Below, in pieces: positions 47,526 to 59,675 of a DNA stretch of 64,000 nt. The stretch comes from Martinezella lusitana. GTDB lineage: Bacteria; Pseudomonadota; Alphaproteobacteria; Rhizobiales; Rhizobiaceae. The translations under genes were made by a program, and so were the position numbers. The DNA is taken from positions 124,001 to 188,000 of the forward strand of contig NZ_FMAF01000005.1 in the NCBI RefSeq assembly GCF_900094565.1, read 5' to 3'. Numbering within the stretch: position 1 is the stretch's first letter; every line of letters starts with the position of its first letter. A model generated the notes under the pieces. The model was not told the origin of the DNA, ran no database searches, and was given only the letters and a program-made list of their open reading frames with translations.

Positions 47526-48407
47526 GTGGTCTCCGCCGGCCAAGACGGCAAGGGTAGGTTGGCGATCATCGCGGGCAGTGGTTTTCTGCCGGCTTACGTT
47601 GCTGAAGCTGCCCGCCAGGCCGGCGAAAATCCTGTCATCATTGCGCTGACGAACGAGGCGGATCGGGATTGGTCCGCTTTCGATCACGCCAATCTCGGTG
47701 TCGGCAATTTCGCCGGCCTTGAAATCACGTTCCGTCGCTATGGCGTTGACCGGGTCGTCATGTCCGGCGGTGTCGCGCGCCGTCCGCCTTGGCGGGAGGT
47801 GCATCCGACGTGGCGCGTGATCAAAGAATTACCCTCGACTATCCGCACGCTTCTTTCCGGCGGCGATAATGCCGTGCTGCAGATGGTCATCCGCTTGATC
47901 GAGGCCGGTGGCGTCCGCGTCGTCGGTGCGCACGAGATTGCGCCCGATCTGCTGGCGACCACCGGGCCGCTCGGGCGGCACGCGCCCTCGCAAGAGGATT
48001 TGCGCGATATCGCCCAAGGTGCGAAGGCAGCCGACGCGCTTGGGCTTTTGGACGTTGGCCAGGGCGCCGTCAGCGTCGGTGGCCGTGTCGTGGCGCTTGA
48101 GGGCGCCGAGGGCACGGACAAGATGATCGAGCGTGTTGCCGGCTTGCGCGCCGAGGGCCGTATATCGACACGCCGTCGCGGCGTACTGGTCAAGCTCTGC
48201 AAGCCGCAGCAGGATGTGCGCGCCGATCTGCCCTCGATTGGTGTCTCGACCGTGCTGAACGCCAAGAAGGCCGGCCTTGCCGGCGTTGCGGTGGAAGCGG
48301 GCAGGGCGCTGGTTCTCGACCGTGAGGCGGTGGTTGCCGCGGCCGATGAAGCCGGCATCTTCGTCTGCGGTATTGATCGTGGTCTGAGCGCGGAGGGCTT
48401 CATGTGA
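47526..48407 (+). CDS. lpxI: UDP-2,3-diacylglucosamine pyrophosphatase LpxI
   Basis: LpxI hydrolyses UDP-2,3-diacylglucosamine to lipid X; alphaproteobacteria use it in place of LpxH. The 293 residues fit the LpxI family with I-A-G-S-G-F-L-P, H-E-I-A-P-D-L-L and the C-terminal K-P-Q-Q-D-V-R-A-D-L-P, whose Asp is catalytic in the Caulobacter enzyme as I recall. It starts at GTG 47526, two bases after lpxA, and overlaps lpxB by four (GTGA). Confidence 0.94.
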   Translation: MVSAGQDGKGRLAIIAGSGFLPAYVAEAARQAGENPVIIALTNEADRDWSAFDHANLGVGNFAGLEITFRRYGVDRVVMSGGVARRPPWREVHPTWRVIKELPSTIRTLLSGGDNAVLQMVIRLIEAGGVRVVGAHEIAPDLLATTGPLGRHAPSQEDLRDIAQGAKAADALGLLDVGQGAVSVGGRVVALEGAEGTDKMIERVAGLRAEGRISTRRRGVLVKLCKPQQDVRADLPSIGVSTVLNAKKAGLAGVAVEAGRALVLDREAVVAAADEAGIFVCGIDRGLSAEGFM

Positions 48408-49585
48408 GCAGCGCTCCCTTGAAGCTCGCTGTCGTTGCAGGAGAGGTTTCCGGCGATCTGTTGGGCGGCGATCTCGTCGCGGCGTTGAAGCGGCGCTATG
48501 GCGGTCCCGTGGAGTTGATCGGCGTCGGCGGCGAGGCGCTGGAAGCGCAAGGCCTGCGCTCGCTTTTCGACTATTCCGAATTGTCGATCATGGGCTTCAT
48601 CCAGGTGATCAAGAGACTGCCGAAACTGCTTGCCCGCATCCGGCAGACGGCCGAAGCCATCATAGCGGCCAAGCCCGATGTGCTTCTGATCATTGATAGC
48701 CCGGATTTCACCCACCGCGTGGCGAGAAGGGTGCGCAAGGCATTGCCCGGCCTTCCGGTCGTCAACTATGTCTGCCCCAGCGTCTGGGCGTGGAAGGAAT
48801 ACCGTGCGCGGGAAATGCTCGCCTATGTCGATCATGTGCTGGCCGTGCTGCCGTTCGAGCCGGAAGCCATGCAGCGCCTGGGCGGGCCGGCGACAACCTA
48901 TGTCGGCCATCGCCTGACGGTGGACGTCGATCTGCTGAAGACGCGCCGACAGCGCACTCTGCGCGGCACGAGTGTTGCCGACGCCCCAATGACGGTCCTT
49001 CTTCTCCCGGGGTCGCGCGCTTCGGAAATCCGCCAGCTCCTGCCGGTTTTTGAGCGGGCTACCGATGAACTTAGCCGGCGAAACGATGGCGTCCGGTATC
49101 TGCTGCCGACGGTGCCGAGGCAGGAGGCCCTAGTGCGGTCGCTTCTCGAAAATTGGAGCATCAAGCCGGATATCCTCGTTGGTCAGGATGCGAAGTGGAA
49201 GGCCTTTGCGCAGGCGGATGCCGCCATGGCGGCGTCTGGCACGGTGATCCTGGAGTTGGGGCTTGCCGGCGTTCCGGTGGTCTCGACTTACAAGACGGAA
49301 TGGCTGGCCAGATTTGTGATGGCGCGCATCAAGGTATGGACGGCGGCCTTGCCGAACCTGATTGCCGATTACGCTGTCGTGCCTGAGCTCATCAACGACA
49401 TTTTGCGGCCCGGCCTGCTGGCCCGCTATATGGAGCGCCTGTCGAACGACACGCCTGAGCTATCGGCAATGCTCGCAGGCTATGATGTCGTCTGGCAGCG
49501 CATGCAGACGGAGGAGCCGCCTGGTGACAAGGCGGCCGCGATCCTCCTGGAGGTCTTGTCCAATAAAAAAACCGGTCATTTCTGA
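48404..49585 (+). CDS. lpxB: Lipid-A-disaccharide synthase
   Basis: LpxB joins lipid X and UDP-2,3-diacylglucosamine to the lipid A disaccharide. The 393 residues match the GT19 family: A-G-E-V-S-G-D-L-L-G, Y-V-C-P-S-V-W-A-W, L-P-G-S-R-A-S-E-I and A-M-A-A-S-G-T-V-I-L-E-L. The start is GTG 48404 overlapping the lpxI stop. The last codons and stop lie inside a terminator hairpin. Confidence 0.97.
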   Translation: MSSAPLKLAVVAGEVSGDLLGGDLVAALKRRYGGPVELIGVGGEALEAQGLRSLFDYSELSIMGFIQVIKRLPKLLARIRQTAEAIIAAKPDVLLIIDSPDFTHRVARRVRKALPGLPVVNYVCPSVWAWKEYRAREMLAYVDHVLAVLPFEPEAMQRLGGPATTYVGHRLTVDVDLLKTRRQRTLRGTSVADAPMTVLLLPGSRASEIRQLLPVFERATDELSRRNDGVRYLLPTVPRQEALVRSLLENWSIKPDILVGQDAKWKAFAQADAAMAASGTVILELGLAGVPVVSTYKTEWLARFVMARIKVWTAALPNLIADYAVVPELINDILRPGLLARYMERLSNDTPELSAMLAGYDVVWQRMQTEEPPGDKAAAILLEVLSNKKTGHF

Positions 49586-49597
49586 CCGGTTTTTTGT
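49565..49597. terminator. Terminator overlapping the lpxB stop codon
   Basis: AAAAAACCGGTCA (49565-49577) and TGACCGGTTTTTT (49583-49595) form a stem whose right arm begins with the lpxB stop TGA. It lies between convergent lpxB and gltA and has T-runs on both strands. Confidence 0.88.
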
Positions 49598-49611
49598 TTC
49601 AAGTCCGGAGC

Positions 49612-50901
49612 TCAGCGCTTGGAGACCGGAACGTATTCGCGCGGCGGTTCGCCGGTGTAGAGCTGGCGCGGACGGCCGATGCGCTGATGCGGATCCTCGA
49701 TCATCTCGTTCCACTGAGCGATCCAACCGACGGTACGGGCAAGCGCGAACAGTACGGTGAACATGGTGGTGGGGAAGCCGAGGGCCTTCAGCGTGATGCC
49801 GGAGTAGAAGTCGACGTTCGGGTAAAGCTTCTTCTCGATGAAGTATTCATCGGTCAGCGCGATGCGTTCGAGCTCGATTGCGATGTCGAGCAGCGGATCG
49901 TCCTTGATGCCGAGTTCGCCGAGAACCTCGTGCGCCGTCTTCTGCATGATCTTGGCGCGCGGATCGTAGTTCTTGTAAACACGGTGGCCGAAGCCCATCA
50001 GGCGGAACGGATCGTTCTTGTCCTTGGCGCGGGCGATGTATTCCGGAATGTGGTCGACAGAGCCGATTTCCGTCAGCATGTTCAGCGCGGCTTCGTTGGC
50101 GCCGCCATGAGCAGGGCCCCAGAGGCAGGCGATGCCTGCAGCGATACAGGCAAACGGGTTTGCGCCCGAGGAGCCTGCGAGGCGAACCGTCGAGGTCGAA
50201 GCGTTCTGCTCGTGGTCGGCATGCAGGATGAAGATACGGTCCATGGCGCGTGCCAGCACCGGATTGACGACATACTCTTCGCAGGGAACGGCAAAGCACA
50301 TGCGCAGGAAGTTCGATGCGTAATCCAGATCGTTCTTCGGATAAACGAAGGGCTGGCCGATATGGTACTTGTAGGCCATGGCGGCAAGCGTCGGCATCTT
50401 GGCGATCATGCGCAGGCTCGCGACCATGCGCTGATGCGGATCGGTGATGTCGGTCGAGTCGTGGTAGAAGGCTGACAGAGCGCCGACGCAGCCGCACATG
50501 ACTGCCATCGGATGCGCGTCGCGGCGGAAGCCGGTGAAAAAGCGCGACATCTGCTCATGCACCATGGTGTGGTGCACGACGCGATAGTCGAAGTCCTTCT
50601 TCTGTGCGGCTGTCGGCAGTTCGCCGTAGAGTAGCAGGTAGCATACTTCGAGGAAATCGCCGTGTTCGGCCAGCTGTTCGATCGGATAGCCGCGATGCAG
50701 CAGAACGCCTTCGTCGCCATCAATATAGGTGATGCTGGACTCGCACGACGCGGTCGAGGTGAAGCCAGGATCGTAAGTGAAAGTGGAGGTGTTCTTATAA
50801 AGGGCACCAATATCAATGACACTCGGGCCGATGGTCCCGGTTTTGACCGGCAGGTCTACCGTCTTCTCACCCCAAGTTAGTTTCGCGCTTTGTTCCGTCA
50901 T
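49612..50901 (-). CDS. gltA: Citrate synthase (type II)
   Basis: GltA condenses acetyl-CoA and oxaloacetate. The 429 residues match the Gram-negative hexameric type, with [26 protein letters not shown] and a small N-terminal domain. GGAGGATC precedes ATG 50901. It is convergent with lpxB and divergent from comEC (280-base gap holding both promoters; no other feature seen there). Confidence 0.97.
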   Translation of the reverse strand: MTEQSAKLTWGEKTVDLPVKTGTIGPSVIDIGALYKNTSTFTYDPGFTSTASCESSITYIDGDEGVLLHRGYPIEQLAEHGDFLEVCYLLLYGELPTAAQKKDFDYRVVHHTMVHEQMSRFFTGFRRDAHPMAVMCGCVGALSAFYHDSTDITDPHQRMVASLRMIAKMPTLAAMAYKYHIGQPFVYPKNDLDYASNFLRMCFAVPCEEYVVNPVLARAMDRIFILHADHEQNASTSTVRLAGSSGANPFACIAAGIACLWGPAHGGANEAALNMLTEIGSVDHIPEYIARAKDKNDPFRLMGFGHRVYKNYDPRAKIMQKTAHEVLGELGIKDDPLLDIAIELERIALTDEYFIEKKLYPNVDFYSGITLKALGFPTTMFTVLFALARTVGWIAQWNEMIEDPHQRIGRPRQLYTGEPPREYVPVSKR

Positions 50902-51181
50902 GCTGATCCTCCAAGATTTGGCGGGATTGACGCCATAAAAAGCGCCAAAAGGTTAAGCGACTACCGACTAGCTATATGATCCAGAGCCTAATGCCAAGTT
51001 ATCCTAATGCCGAATTGTGCATTGCGGTATCAACTTTTGGGCAATGCAGTAGGGCATTTGATCCCCCCGTTCCGGTAAATGGCGCAATTTGGCAGTGGGT
51101 GTGCCGATTTTGGTTGAATTCACCGAATGGTGACGGCAAAAATCGCGTCATAGCTGTAGTTTTGCGTGGGGCAGGCAGTGA

Positions 51182-53641
51182 ATGCCTAATTTAGAGGCAC
51201 CGGAGCAGCAGGAGGATGGCAGGAATCTTCCTGGGCCTGCAGAGCCTCACCATGCCGCCACGCCCCTTGTTTCTCGTGCCAAAGCGGAGCAGCGGGAGCG
51301 GACGCAGGATCAGGCGCCGCCGGTCGCGCGTTTCTACCTAGCTGTCAGTCGCATCAGATCCTTTGTGTGGCGCCTGATCGAAGAGGAGGCCGCGCATGGT
51401 CGTGCCATCCTGTTTGCGCCGATCTATATGGGCCTCGGCGCGATCTTGTGGTTCAAGGCCGATATCGATCCGCCGCCGCAGACGGTCCTTGCTGCGCTTC
51501 TGGTCCTGGCTGGCAGCTTTCTTTTCAGGCGCGAAGCGGGCCGCGTGCTTCGGCATGTCCTCTTCGCCGGCATGCTGGTTTGTCTGGGCATGGCTCTGGC
51601 GCAATGGGAAAGCTGGCGGGCATCGACCGTCATGCTTGACTCGGCTGTGACCACGACCGTCACAGGTCGGATCGAAAGGCGAGAGTCCTACGATAACGGA
51701 GGTTGGCGATACGTCGTCAAAGTCGACAAGACAGAAAAGCCGGCCATTCGCAGACCGCCGGAGCGCGTCACCATTTTCGTGCGCAAACAGGCAGAACCGT
51801 TCAACCTCGGCGACCGCATCCAGGGCAAGGCGCGACTGACGCCTCCGGCCGGACCTGCTCTGCCTGATCTCAACGATTTCGCGTTCAGTTCCTATTTCAA
51901 CGGCATCGGTGCAAACGGCTTTGCCTTTGGAAAGCCGACCCTGCTGTCACCGGCGAGTGATGTCGCTGCGGATTCGGTGTTGGACAAGGCGGATATCTGG
52001 CTTGCCGGCCTGCGCAACAGCATAGGCGACAGGATTAGAAGAACCTTGCCCGGCGACACCGGCGCTTTCGCGGCCTCACTTGTCACCGATGAGAGACGCG
52101 CGCTTTCGGACGAGACGACCGAAGCGCTGCGAATGGCCGGGCTCACGCATATCATTGCCATTTCCGGCCTCAACATGGCGCTTTCGGCCGGTATCTTCTA
52201 TATCGGCTTGCGTTATCTGTTCAGCCTGTTTCCCGGCATGGCGCAGGCGTGGCCGACCAAGAAGATAGCCGCTTTCGGCGCCCTGGTAACCCTGACGGCT
52301 TACTATCTCATTTCCGGCTTTGGCGTGTCGGCCGAACGCGCCTTCATCATGATGGCGATCATGCTGGTTGCCGTGCTCTTCGACCGGCCGTCGATCAGTC
52401 TGCGCAACGTCGCGCTCTCGGCAATCGTCATTCTCAGCCTGTCGCCGTCGCAGGTGCTCGGACCGAGCTTCCAGATGTCCTACGCCGCGACGCTGGCGCT
52501 GGTATCCGGCTACACGCTTTGGAAACGGCGCCAGCATCGGGAAAATATTCTTTCGCGCTCCAGGCTCCTGAGCCCGTTGCTGTTCGTTACGCGCTTCTTC
52601 GGCAGCATATTGTCGACCTCCTTCATTGGCGGCGCGTCGACGGCGATCTTCTCGATCGAGCATTTTCACCGGTTGGCGACATACGGCCTTGCAGCCAATC
52701 TTGCTGCGATGCCGATCGTCTCCTTCGTCGTCATGCCGTTTGGCATGGCGGCCATGTTACTTATGCCATTTGGCCTCGACGGGCCCTTTTGGCAAATCAC
52801 CGGCGAGGGACTGGAGTTGGTCATCGCTATCGCCAAAACGGTGGCGGGATGGGGCGGCGATATTACCTTCGGCCGCCAGCCCGCCTGGCTTATGCCGACG
52901 TTCATCACAGGCTTTCTGCTCATGACGATGTTGCGAACGAGCGTGCGCCATGTGGGCCTGCTGTTGCTGCTTTCTTCCCTCGGCGTGGCAGCATTCGGCT
53001 CTGGCGTGCCCAAACCGGATCTCATGATTTCCGAGGATGGTGTTCTGGTTGCCTTGCGACAGGACGACATACTGGCAACAAATCGCGAAAGACCGCAGGC
53101 TTTCATTTTCGAACAGTGGCAGAGGGCGCTGGTTGCGAGCGAGCATCAACCTCCGACCATCCTTCCTGTTGACAGCCGCCTTCCCCAGATCAGCAAGACG
53201 GATCATCGCCGGCGATTGAGCGTCGAAGAGCAGGGCGCAGTTCGCAAGGCAATGGATGAAGCACTCGACCAGGCCATGCAGGGCAGTTTTGCTTGCCAAA
53301 AGGGCGCATGGTGCGTCGCGATGCTTGAAAATGGCGCGATGCTGGTCACCATCGAGGACGCAGCTTACCTGTCGCCGGCCTGCGATACGGCCAATATCGT
53401 CGTCACTCCCGTACGACTACGCCTGGATCGCTGCCGCTCCGGCGCCATGCTTTTCACAGGCGCCACATTGCGGCAAACAGGGTCCATTGAGATGGACCTC
53501 AGCACCGACAAGCCAAATGTGGTTACTGCGTTCGAAAATCCACAGCGCCCATGGGCTCGGCACAGAACATACGATTGGCGCACAGGCACATTCGGCGCGC
53601 CGATCGTCCGAGCATCACCGGTCAGTGATAACGGCGAATGA
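51182..53641 (+). CDS. comEC: ComEC/Rec2-family membrane protein, without a lactamase-like domain
   Basis: ComEC forms the inner-membrane channel for DNA uptake in competent bacteria. The 819 residues have an N-terminal DUF4131-type region with helices, an OB-like segment ([10 protein letters not shown]) and the competence-domain helices with [10 protein letters not shown] and S-F-Q-M-S-Y-A-A. The C-terminal metallo-beta-lactamase-like nuclease domain of Bacillus-type ComEC is not recognisable: no H-x-H-x-D-H is seen in the last 200 residues. Whether rhizobia use it for DNA uptake is unknown. Its 3' end overlaps convergent lexA by 20 bases. Confidence 0.9.
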   Translation: MPNLEAPEQQEDGRNLPGPAEPHHAATPLVSRAKAEQRERTQDQAPPVARFYLAVSRIRSFVWRLIEEEAAHGRAILFAPIYMGLGAILWFKADIDPPPQTVLAALLVLAGSFLFRREAGRVLRHVLFAGMLVCLGMALAQWESWRASTVMLDSAVTTTVTGRIERRESYDNGGWRYVVKVDKTEKPAIRRPPERVTIFVRKQAEPFNLGDRIQGKARLTPPAGPALPDLNDFAFSSYFNGIGANGFAFGKPTLLSPASDVAADSVLDKADIWLAGLRNSIGDRIRRTLPGDTGAFAASLVTDERRALSDETTEALRMAGLTHIIAISGLNMALSAGIFYIGLRYLFSLFPGMAQAWPTKKIAAFGALVTLTAYYLISGFGVSAERAFIMMAIMLVAVLFDRPSISLRNVALSAIVILSLSPSQVLGPSFQMSYAATLALVSGYTLWKRRQHRENILSRSRLLSPLLFVTRFFGSILSTSFIGGASTAIFSIEHFHRLATYGLAANLAAMPIVSFVVMPFGMAAMLLMPFGLDGPFWQITGEGLELVIAIAKTVAGWGGDITFGRQPAWLMPTFITGFLLMTMLRTSVRHVGLLLLLSSLGVAAFGSGVPKPDLMISEDGVLVALRQDDILATNRERPQAFIFEQWQRALVASEHQPPTILPVDSRLPQISKTDHRRRLSVEEQGAVRKAMDEALDQAMQGSFACQKGAWCVAMLENGAMLVTIEDAAYLSPACDTANIVVTPVRLRLDRCRSGAMLFTGATLRQTGSIEMDLSTDKPNVVTAFENPQRPWARHRTYDWRTGTFGAPIVRASPVSDNGE

Positions 53642-54344
53642 GGCCAACAAGCTTGCCTTGCACCTTGACGCGATCCGGCCCGAAGATGCGGGTCTCATAA
53701 GCGGGATTGGCTGCCTCGAGCGCGATGGAGGCCCCCTTGCGGCGGAAGCGCTTCAGCGTCGCTTCCTCGTCGTCGACGAGCGCGACGACGATATCGCCCG
53801 GATTGGCAGTCGTTGCATTGCGAATGATGACCGTATCGCCGTCAAAAATACCGGCATCGATCATTGAATCGCCTCTTACTTCCAGCGCATAGTGCTCGCC
53901 CGAGCCGAGCATGTCGGCAGGGACGGTTATGTCGTGGGTATTGTTTTGGATGGCCGAGATCGGAACGCCAGCGGCGATGCGGCCCATGACCGGTACCGAA
54001 ACAGAACTGTTCTGGTCGTCGTTCGCCACTTTTGGCGGAGCAGGCGGCGCAACTGGCTGGGGTTTGCCGAGGCTGCCTTCGATGACGCTCGGCGAAAAGC
54101 CGCGGCGCGGCTGCAGGCTTGGATTATAGGCATCCGGCAGCTTGATGACCTCAAGCGCTCTGGCCCTGTTCGGTAGCCGGCGGATGAACCCTCGTTCCTC
54201 CAAAGCCGTGATCAGACGGTGAATACCGGATTTGGATGCAAGATCCAGCGCGTCCTTCATCTCGTCGAAAGATGGTGGCACGCCGGACTCCTTCATCCGT
54301 TCGTGAATGAAGAGAAGCAGTTCCTGCTGCTTGCGCGTCAACAT
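53622..54344 (-). CDS. lexA: SOS repressor LexA
   Basis: LexA represses DNA-damage genes and cuts itself when RecA is active. The 240 residues have an N-terminal winged helix ([11 protein letters not shown]), the cleavage site A125-G126 in R-I-A-A-G-V-P, catalytic Ser160 (R-G-D-S-M) and Lys198 (A-T-L-K-R). The linker is longer than in E. coli, as usual in alphaproteobacteria. ATG 54344 is the start; the longer frame to 54422 covers the operator. The gene is autoregulated through the box at 54403. Confidence 0.96.
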   Translation of the reverse strand: MLTRKQQELLLFIHERMKESGVPPSFDEMKDALDLASKSGIHRLITALEERGFIRRLPNRARALEVIKLPDAYNPSLQPRRGFSPSVIEGSLGKPQPVAPPAPPKVANDDQNSSVSVPVMGRIAAGVPISAIQNNTHDITVPADMLGSGEHYALEVRGDSMIDAGIFDGDTVIIRNATTANPGDIVVALVDDEEATLKRFRRKGASIALEAANPAYETRIFGPDRVKVQGKLVGLIRRYH

Positions 54345-54402
54345 CGTCTTGGAACCCCAGAATCGAGAAAAGCGTGAAACAAATCCAGAACGGACACTAT
54401 AT

Positions 54403-54417
54403 GTTCCATATGTGTTC
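54403..54417. promoter_or_regulatory. LexA operator (GTTC-N7-GTTC) of lexA
   Basis: GTTCCATATGTGTTC matches the direct-repeat SOS box of alphaproteobacteria. On the minus strand TTGCGG (54417-54422) sits immediately upstream as a -35, so the box fills the promoter spacer and bound LexA would block RNA polymerase. Confidence 0.87.
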
Positions 54418-54422
54418 CGCAA

Positions 54423-54767
54423 GTACTTAAATTTCGGTAAAGCTTTGCACGGACAGTTAAATATTCGACATCACTGGGTGGACCCGATAAAAGTCTCATA
54501 TGGTTATATTCGCGCTAACATATCGGAAAACATAAGGAAATGCTGTTTAGTCCTTCATTGGGCGCATGCAGCCTACCTTGAGTAGCTGACGCATGGATGA
54601 AAGCCATTTTCACGACATGCGAATCCGGTACCAATCAAAGAATCAGCCGCGTGATCTGGCGTCTTCGACAGGACATGCGGTGTCTTGCGCCTCTATCGTC
54701 TTGCTTTCATCTTGAATTGGAGGATGGATGGGCGCAAACCTGCGGGCGCAGGAAAATAGGAGACATC
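54423..54767. other. 345-base AT-rich gap upstream of lexA
   Basis: The gap separates lexA from the divergent glyoxalase-like gene. Beyond the -35 next to the LexA box I see no convincing gene, RNA or strong hairpin. An open frame from 54597 runs through it into the glyoxalase-like gene but lacks a ribosome binding site. Confidence 0.5.
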
Positions 54768-55655
54768 ATGACTTTGTCGCCGCATCCGCTGGATCATCTC
54801 GTATTGCCGACCGTCAATCTCGCTTTGGCGCGCGAGCGGCTCGGCAAGCTCGGTTTCACCGTCGCGCCCGACGCCCGGCATCCGTTCGGCACCGAGAATG
54901 CCTGTGTCTTCTTTGCGGACAAGACCTATCTTGAACCGCTGGCAGTGGCATCCCCTGAGCAATGTGAGGAGAGCGTCGGCGCGGGGAATGTCTTCGTTGC
55001 GCGCGATCAGGCCTATCGCTTCCGGCTCGGTGAAGACGGCTTTTCAGCCGTGGTGTTCGGCTCGGAGGATGCTGTCGCCGATGACGAGCGCTTTCGGGTA
55101 AGCGCCATCTCGGCGGGACGCATGCTGGATTTCTCGCGTCCCATGAAAATGCCGGATGGAACGGAGACCGTCGCCGGTTTTCGTCTCGCTTTCGCCGCCG
55201 ATCTGCGTGCGCCGGATTTTCTGGCCTTCTGCTGCCAGCGCATCAATCCGCTGCCGGCCGATCGCAGCGTGCTGGAGCGCCATGAAAACGGCGTCACCGG
55301 CATTGCGCGGGTGGCGATATCGACACCCACCCCGGCCGCGTTCCGCACTTTCTTCGAAGCGATCGTCGGTGAACCCTGGATATCGGAACATTCTTTCGGT
55401 CTGACGATCAGGGCGGCCAATGCCGATATCGAGCTCCTGACGCCGGCAGGCATGGAAGCGTTTTACGATTTGCCTGTTCACTCGGACGATCCCGGCTTGC
55501 AGGCGCGCGCAATCCTTTTCAAAACACGCGATCTTTCCGTGACATCGTCGCATTTCGCTGCTAACGGCGTCACCTACACGCGTAAGAACAATCGTATATT
55601 GACAAGGCTGGCCCCCGGACCGGGCGCCCTGTTCGCCTTCGAGGAGATAGCATGA
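54768..55655 (+). CDS. Glyoxalase-like (VOC superfamily) protein
   Basis: The 295 residues match the Glyoxalase_3-type family, starting [12 protein letters not shown] and containing two VOC halves (second near [12 protein letters not shown]). One metal ligand candidate is the His of L-D-H-L-V. The activity is unknown. AGGAG lies before ATG 54768. Its stop overlaps the kdsA start by four bases (ATGA), a coupling that suggests joint expression with KDO synthesis. Confidence 0.85.
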   Translation: MTLSPHPLDHLVLPTVNLALARERLGKLGFTVAPDARHPFGTENACVFFADKTYLEPLAVASPEQCEESVGAGNVFVARDQAYRFRLGEDGFSAVVFGSEDAVADDERFRVSAISAGRMLDFSRPMKMPDGTETVAGFRLAFAADLRAPDFLAFCCQRINPLPADRSVLERHENGVTGIARVAISTPTPAAFRTFFEAIVGEPWISEHSFGLTIRAANADIELLTPAGMEAFYDLPVHSDDPGLQARAILFKTRDLSVTSSHFAANGVTYTRKNNRILTRLAPGPGALFAFEEIA

Positions 55656-56491
55656 GCACGAATTCTGAAGTGATCGTCGGCGAGGGAGCCTCCAAGGTTC
55701 TGTTTTCCAACACCGCCAAGCTGTCGCTTATTGCTGGTCCGTGTCAGATGGAAAGCCGCGAGCATGCTTTTATGGTTGCTGGCGTCCTGAAGGAACTCTG
55801 CGGCAAGCTTGGCATCGGCCTTGTCTACAAATCCTCCTATGACAAGGCGAACCGGACTTCGCTCTCCGGCAAGCGCGGCATCGGCCTTGAAAAATCCATG
55901 GAAGTCTTTGCCGATCTGAAAAAGGAATACGGTTTTCCGGTCTTGACCGACATTCACACGGAAGAGCAGTGTGCTGTCGTCGCCAAGACGGTCGATATCC
56001 TGCAGATCCCGGCCTTCCTGTCGCGCCAGACAGACCTGCTGGTTGCCGCCGCCAAGACCGGCCGCGTCGTCAACGTCAAGAAGGGACAGTTTCTGGCTCC
56101 CTGGGACATGAAGAACGTGCTTGCCAAGCTGAACGACAGCGGTAACCCGAACATTCTTCTGTGCGAGCGCGGCGCCTCCTTCGGCTACAATACACTGGTC
56201 TCCGACATGCGCTCGCTGCCGATCATGGCGGCGATGGGCGCGCCGGTGATTTTCGATGCGACCCATTCCGTGCAGCAGCCCGGCGGGCAGGGCGGTTCGA
56301 CGGGCGGCGATCGCCGATTCGTCGAGACGCTGGCGCGCGCCGCCGTCGCCGTTGGCGTCGCCGGCGTTTTCGTCGAGACGCATGAAGATCCGGACAATGC
56401 GCCGTCGGACGGCCCGAACATGGTCTATCTGAAGGATATGCCGCGGCTTCTTGAGAAGCTGCTTGCCTTCGACGCCATCGCCAAGGCTTGA
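55652..56491 (+). CDS. kdsA: 3-deoxy-D-manno-octulosonate 8-phosphate synthase
   Basis: KdsA condenses phosphoenolpyruvate and arabinose 5-phosphate to KDO 8-phosphate for LPS. The 279 residues show [21 protein letters not shown] and [10 protein letters not shown] in A-G-P-C-Q suggests a metal-dependent type. It is coupled to the glyoxalase-like gene and is followed by eno after 149 bases. Confidence 0.96.
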   Translation: MSTNSEVIVGEGASKVLFSNTAKLSLIAGPCQMESREHAFMVAGVLKELCGKLGIGLVYKSSYDKANRTSLSGKRGIGLEKSMEVFADLKKEYGFPVLTDIHTEEQCAVVAKTVDILQIPAFLSRQTDLLVAAAKTGRVVNVKKGQFLAPWDMKNVLAKLNDSGNPNILLCERGASFGYNTLVSDMRSLPIMAAMGAPVIFDATHSVQQPGGQGGSTGGDRRFVETLARAAVAVGVAGVFVETHEDPDNAPSDGPNMVYLKDMPRLLEKLLAFDAIAKA

Positions 56492-56619
56492 GAAATATCA
56501 GGCATTCAACAGGCTGACATGTATTTGCGTTACGGGGCCTGCAGGAGTGCGAAATCGGGGTGCGGAGCGGCATTGTAATTTCCGCGTCTTCGATTAAGAC
56601 CATTTCAATCGATTTATAA

Positions 56620-57915
<1,296 letters not shown>

Positions 57916-57966
57916 GCCTGACCCGCAGGATCCGTCGGATTTTGCTGTTCATATTCGCTGATCTTG

Positions 57967-57992
57967 AACCGCGCCCTCGGGCGCGGTTTTTT
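57967..57992 (+). terminator. Intrinsic terminator after eno
   Basis: AACCGCGCCC (57967-57976) and GGGCGCGGTT (57979-57988) with a very short loop, then TTTT: a classic terminator about 50 bases after the eno stop. Confidence 0.88.
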
Positions 57993-58145
57993 GTTGGGCG
58001 CGCGGTAGAGTCAACGGACGGTTAATCTCTCACGGCTAAAGTTGCTCTAGGTGTTTGATTTGACGTGATCTTATCCGCAGCCGCAATGCTTCCGTCGCAT
58101 CGTCTGAGGTTTGAGATTGCCTACGGCAGGGCGTTTCGAGCGAGT

Positions 58146-58457
58146 ATGTGGACAAAATATCATAAGAAGAGAAGGTTCGGCCGTTTCGTCCTTCCCGCCG
58201 TAACGGTCGCTTTTGTGAGCTACTTCGGCTATCACTGTGTGCACGGCGACTACGGCCTGAAGGCGACCGAGGTTTTTGAGCGGCGTCGTCTCGACCGCAG
58301 CAAGGAACTTGCCGATCTGGTCGCGAAGCGCGAGCACCTCGAAAAAGAGGTCGCTCTGCTCAGTGACGGCTCTCTGGACAAGGATATGCTCGACCAATAC
58401 GCGCGCTATCAGCTGACCTATTCCAAGGCGAACGAGATCGTCATTTTCAACAAATAG
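58146..58457 (+). CDS. ftsB: Septum formation initiator protein FtsB (DivIC)
   Basis: FtsB joins FtsL and FtsQ in the divisome. The 103 residues have a cytoplasmic basic start (M-W-T-K-Y-H-K-K-R-R-F-G-R), one transmembrane helix (about 16-30) and a periplasmic coiled coil (E-L-A-D-L-V-A-K-R-E-H-L-E-K-E-V). The eno-ftsB-pdhA order is common in alphaproteobacteria. The start at ATG 58146 has only a weak upstream site; the frame is open to 58065. Confidence 0.9.
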   Translation: MWTKYHKKRRFGRFVLPAVTVAFVSYFGYHCVHGDYGLKATEVFERRRLDRSKELADLVAKREHLEKEVALLSDGSLDKDMLDQYARYQLTYSKANEIVIFNK

Positions 58458-58462
58458 CCATA

Positions 58463-58493
58463 ATTAACCAGATTTCGGTTAATCATTCTTTTT
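58463..58493 (+). terminator. Probable terminator after ftsB
   Basis: ATTAACC (58463-58469) pairs with GGTTAAT (58477-58483) around a seven-base loop, followed by CATTCTTTTT. The stem is AT-rich and moderate. Confidence 0.55.
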
Positions 58494-58614
58494 GTAGTTA
58501 TAACAATAACTTACGAAGAATATGAGCCATGCAATTATAGCATTGCTGTGGCGAACAATCTTGCCTATGTTACGCCTCACCATAAAACGAGGCTACTCAC
58601 ACAGGGAGGGTTGA

Positions 58615-59658
58615 ATGGCGCCGCGAAAAACCGCGTCCGTTTCCAGCCGCAAGACAGTATCCAAGCCCGCCAAGGACACCAATGGCGGTCCAATCGCGGA
58701 TTTCGACCGTGATGCTGAGCTCAAGGCTTATCGTGAGATGCTCCTGATCCGCCGTTTTGAAGAGAAGGCCGGCCAGCTTTACGGCATGGGCTTCATCGGC
58801 GGCTTCTGTCACCTTTACATTGGTCAGGAAGCTGTCGTCGTCGGCATGCAGATGGCTTTGAAGGACGGCGACCAGGTCATTACCGGTTATCGCGACCACG
58901 GGCACATGCTGGCAACCGGCATGGAAGCACGCGGCGTCATGGCCGAGCTTACCGGGCGCCAGGGCGGCTATTCCCGAGGGAAGGGCGGCTCCATGCACAT
59001 GTTCTCCAAGGAAAAGAATTTCTACGGCGGCCACGGCATCGTCGGCGCGCAGGTCTCGCTCGGCACCGGTCTCGGCTTTGCCAACTGGTATCGTGGCAAT
59101 GACAATGTCAGCGTCGCCTATTTCGGCGATGGCGCCGCCAACCAGGGCCAGGTCTACGAAAGCTTCAACATGGCGCAGCTTTGGAAGCTGCCTGTGATTT
59201 TCGTGATCGAGAACAACCGTTACGCCATGGGTACGTCGACGGCGCGCGCCACCGCGCAGGCCGATTTCTCGAAGCGTGGTGCGTCCTTCGGCATCCCGGG
59301 CATCCAGGTCGATGGCATGGACGTTCGCGCCGTCAAGGCTGCGGCTGACGAGGCTGTCGAGCACTGCCGTTCCGGCAAGGGCCCGATCATCTTGGAAATG
59401 CTGACCTATCGTTATCGTGGTCACTCCATGTCGGACCCGGCCAAGTATCGTTCCAAGGACGAAGTGCAGAAGATGCGCTCCGAACATGATCCGATCGAAC
59501 AGGTTCGTGTTCGCCTTCTCGAAAAGGGCTGGGCAACGGAAGACGATCTCAAGGGTATCGACAAGGATGTTCGCGATATCGTCGCCGACAGTGCCGATTT
59601 CGCCCAGAACGATCCTGAGCCGGATGCCTCCGAGCTCTACACCGACATTCTGCTCTAA
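58615..59658 (+). CDS. pdhA: Pyruvate dehydrogenase E1 component, alpha subunit
   Basis: PdhA binds thiamine diphosphate and decarboxylates pyruvate with PdhB. The 347 residues contain the ThDP motif G-D-G-A-A-N-Q-G-Q with the closing E-N-N, and the phosphorylation-loop-like [20 protein letters not shown] lies before ATG 58615. It opens pdhABC. Confidence 0.97.
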   Translation: MAPRKTASVSSRKTVSKPAKDTNGGPIADFDRDAELKAYREMLLIRRFEEKAGQLYGMGFIGGFCHLYIGQEAVVVGMQMALKDGDQVITGYRDHGHMLATGMEARGVMAELTGRQGGYSRGKGGSMHMFSKEKNFYGGHGIVGAQVSLGTGLGFANWYRGNDNVSVAYFGDGAANQGQVYESFNMAQLWKLPVIFVIENNRYAMGTSTARATAQADFSKRGASFGIPGIQVDGMDVRAVKAAADEAVEHCRSGKGPIILEMLTYRYRGHSMSDPAKYRSKDEVQKMRSEHDPIEQVRVRLLEKGWATEDDLKGIDKDVRDIVADSADFAQNDPEPDASELYTDILL

Positions 59659-59675
59659 ATCGGGGAGGGACATCC

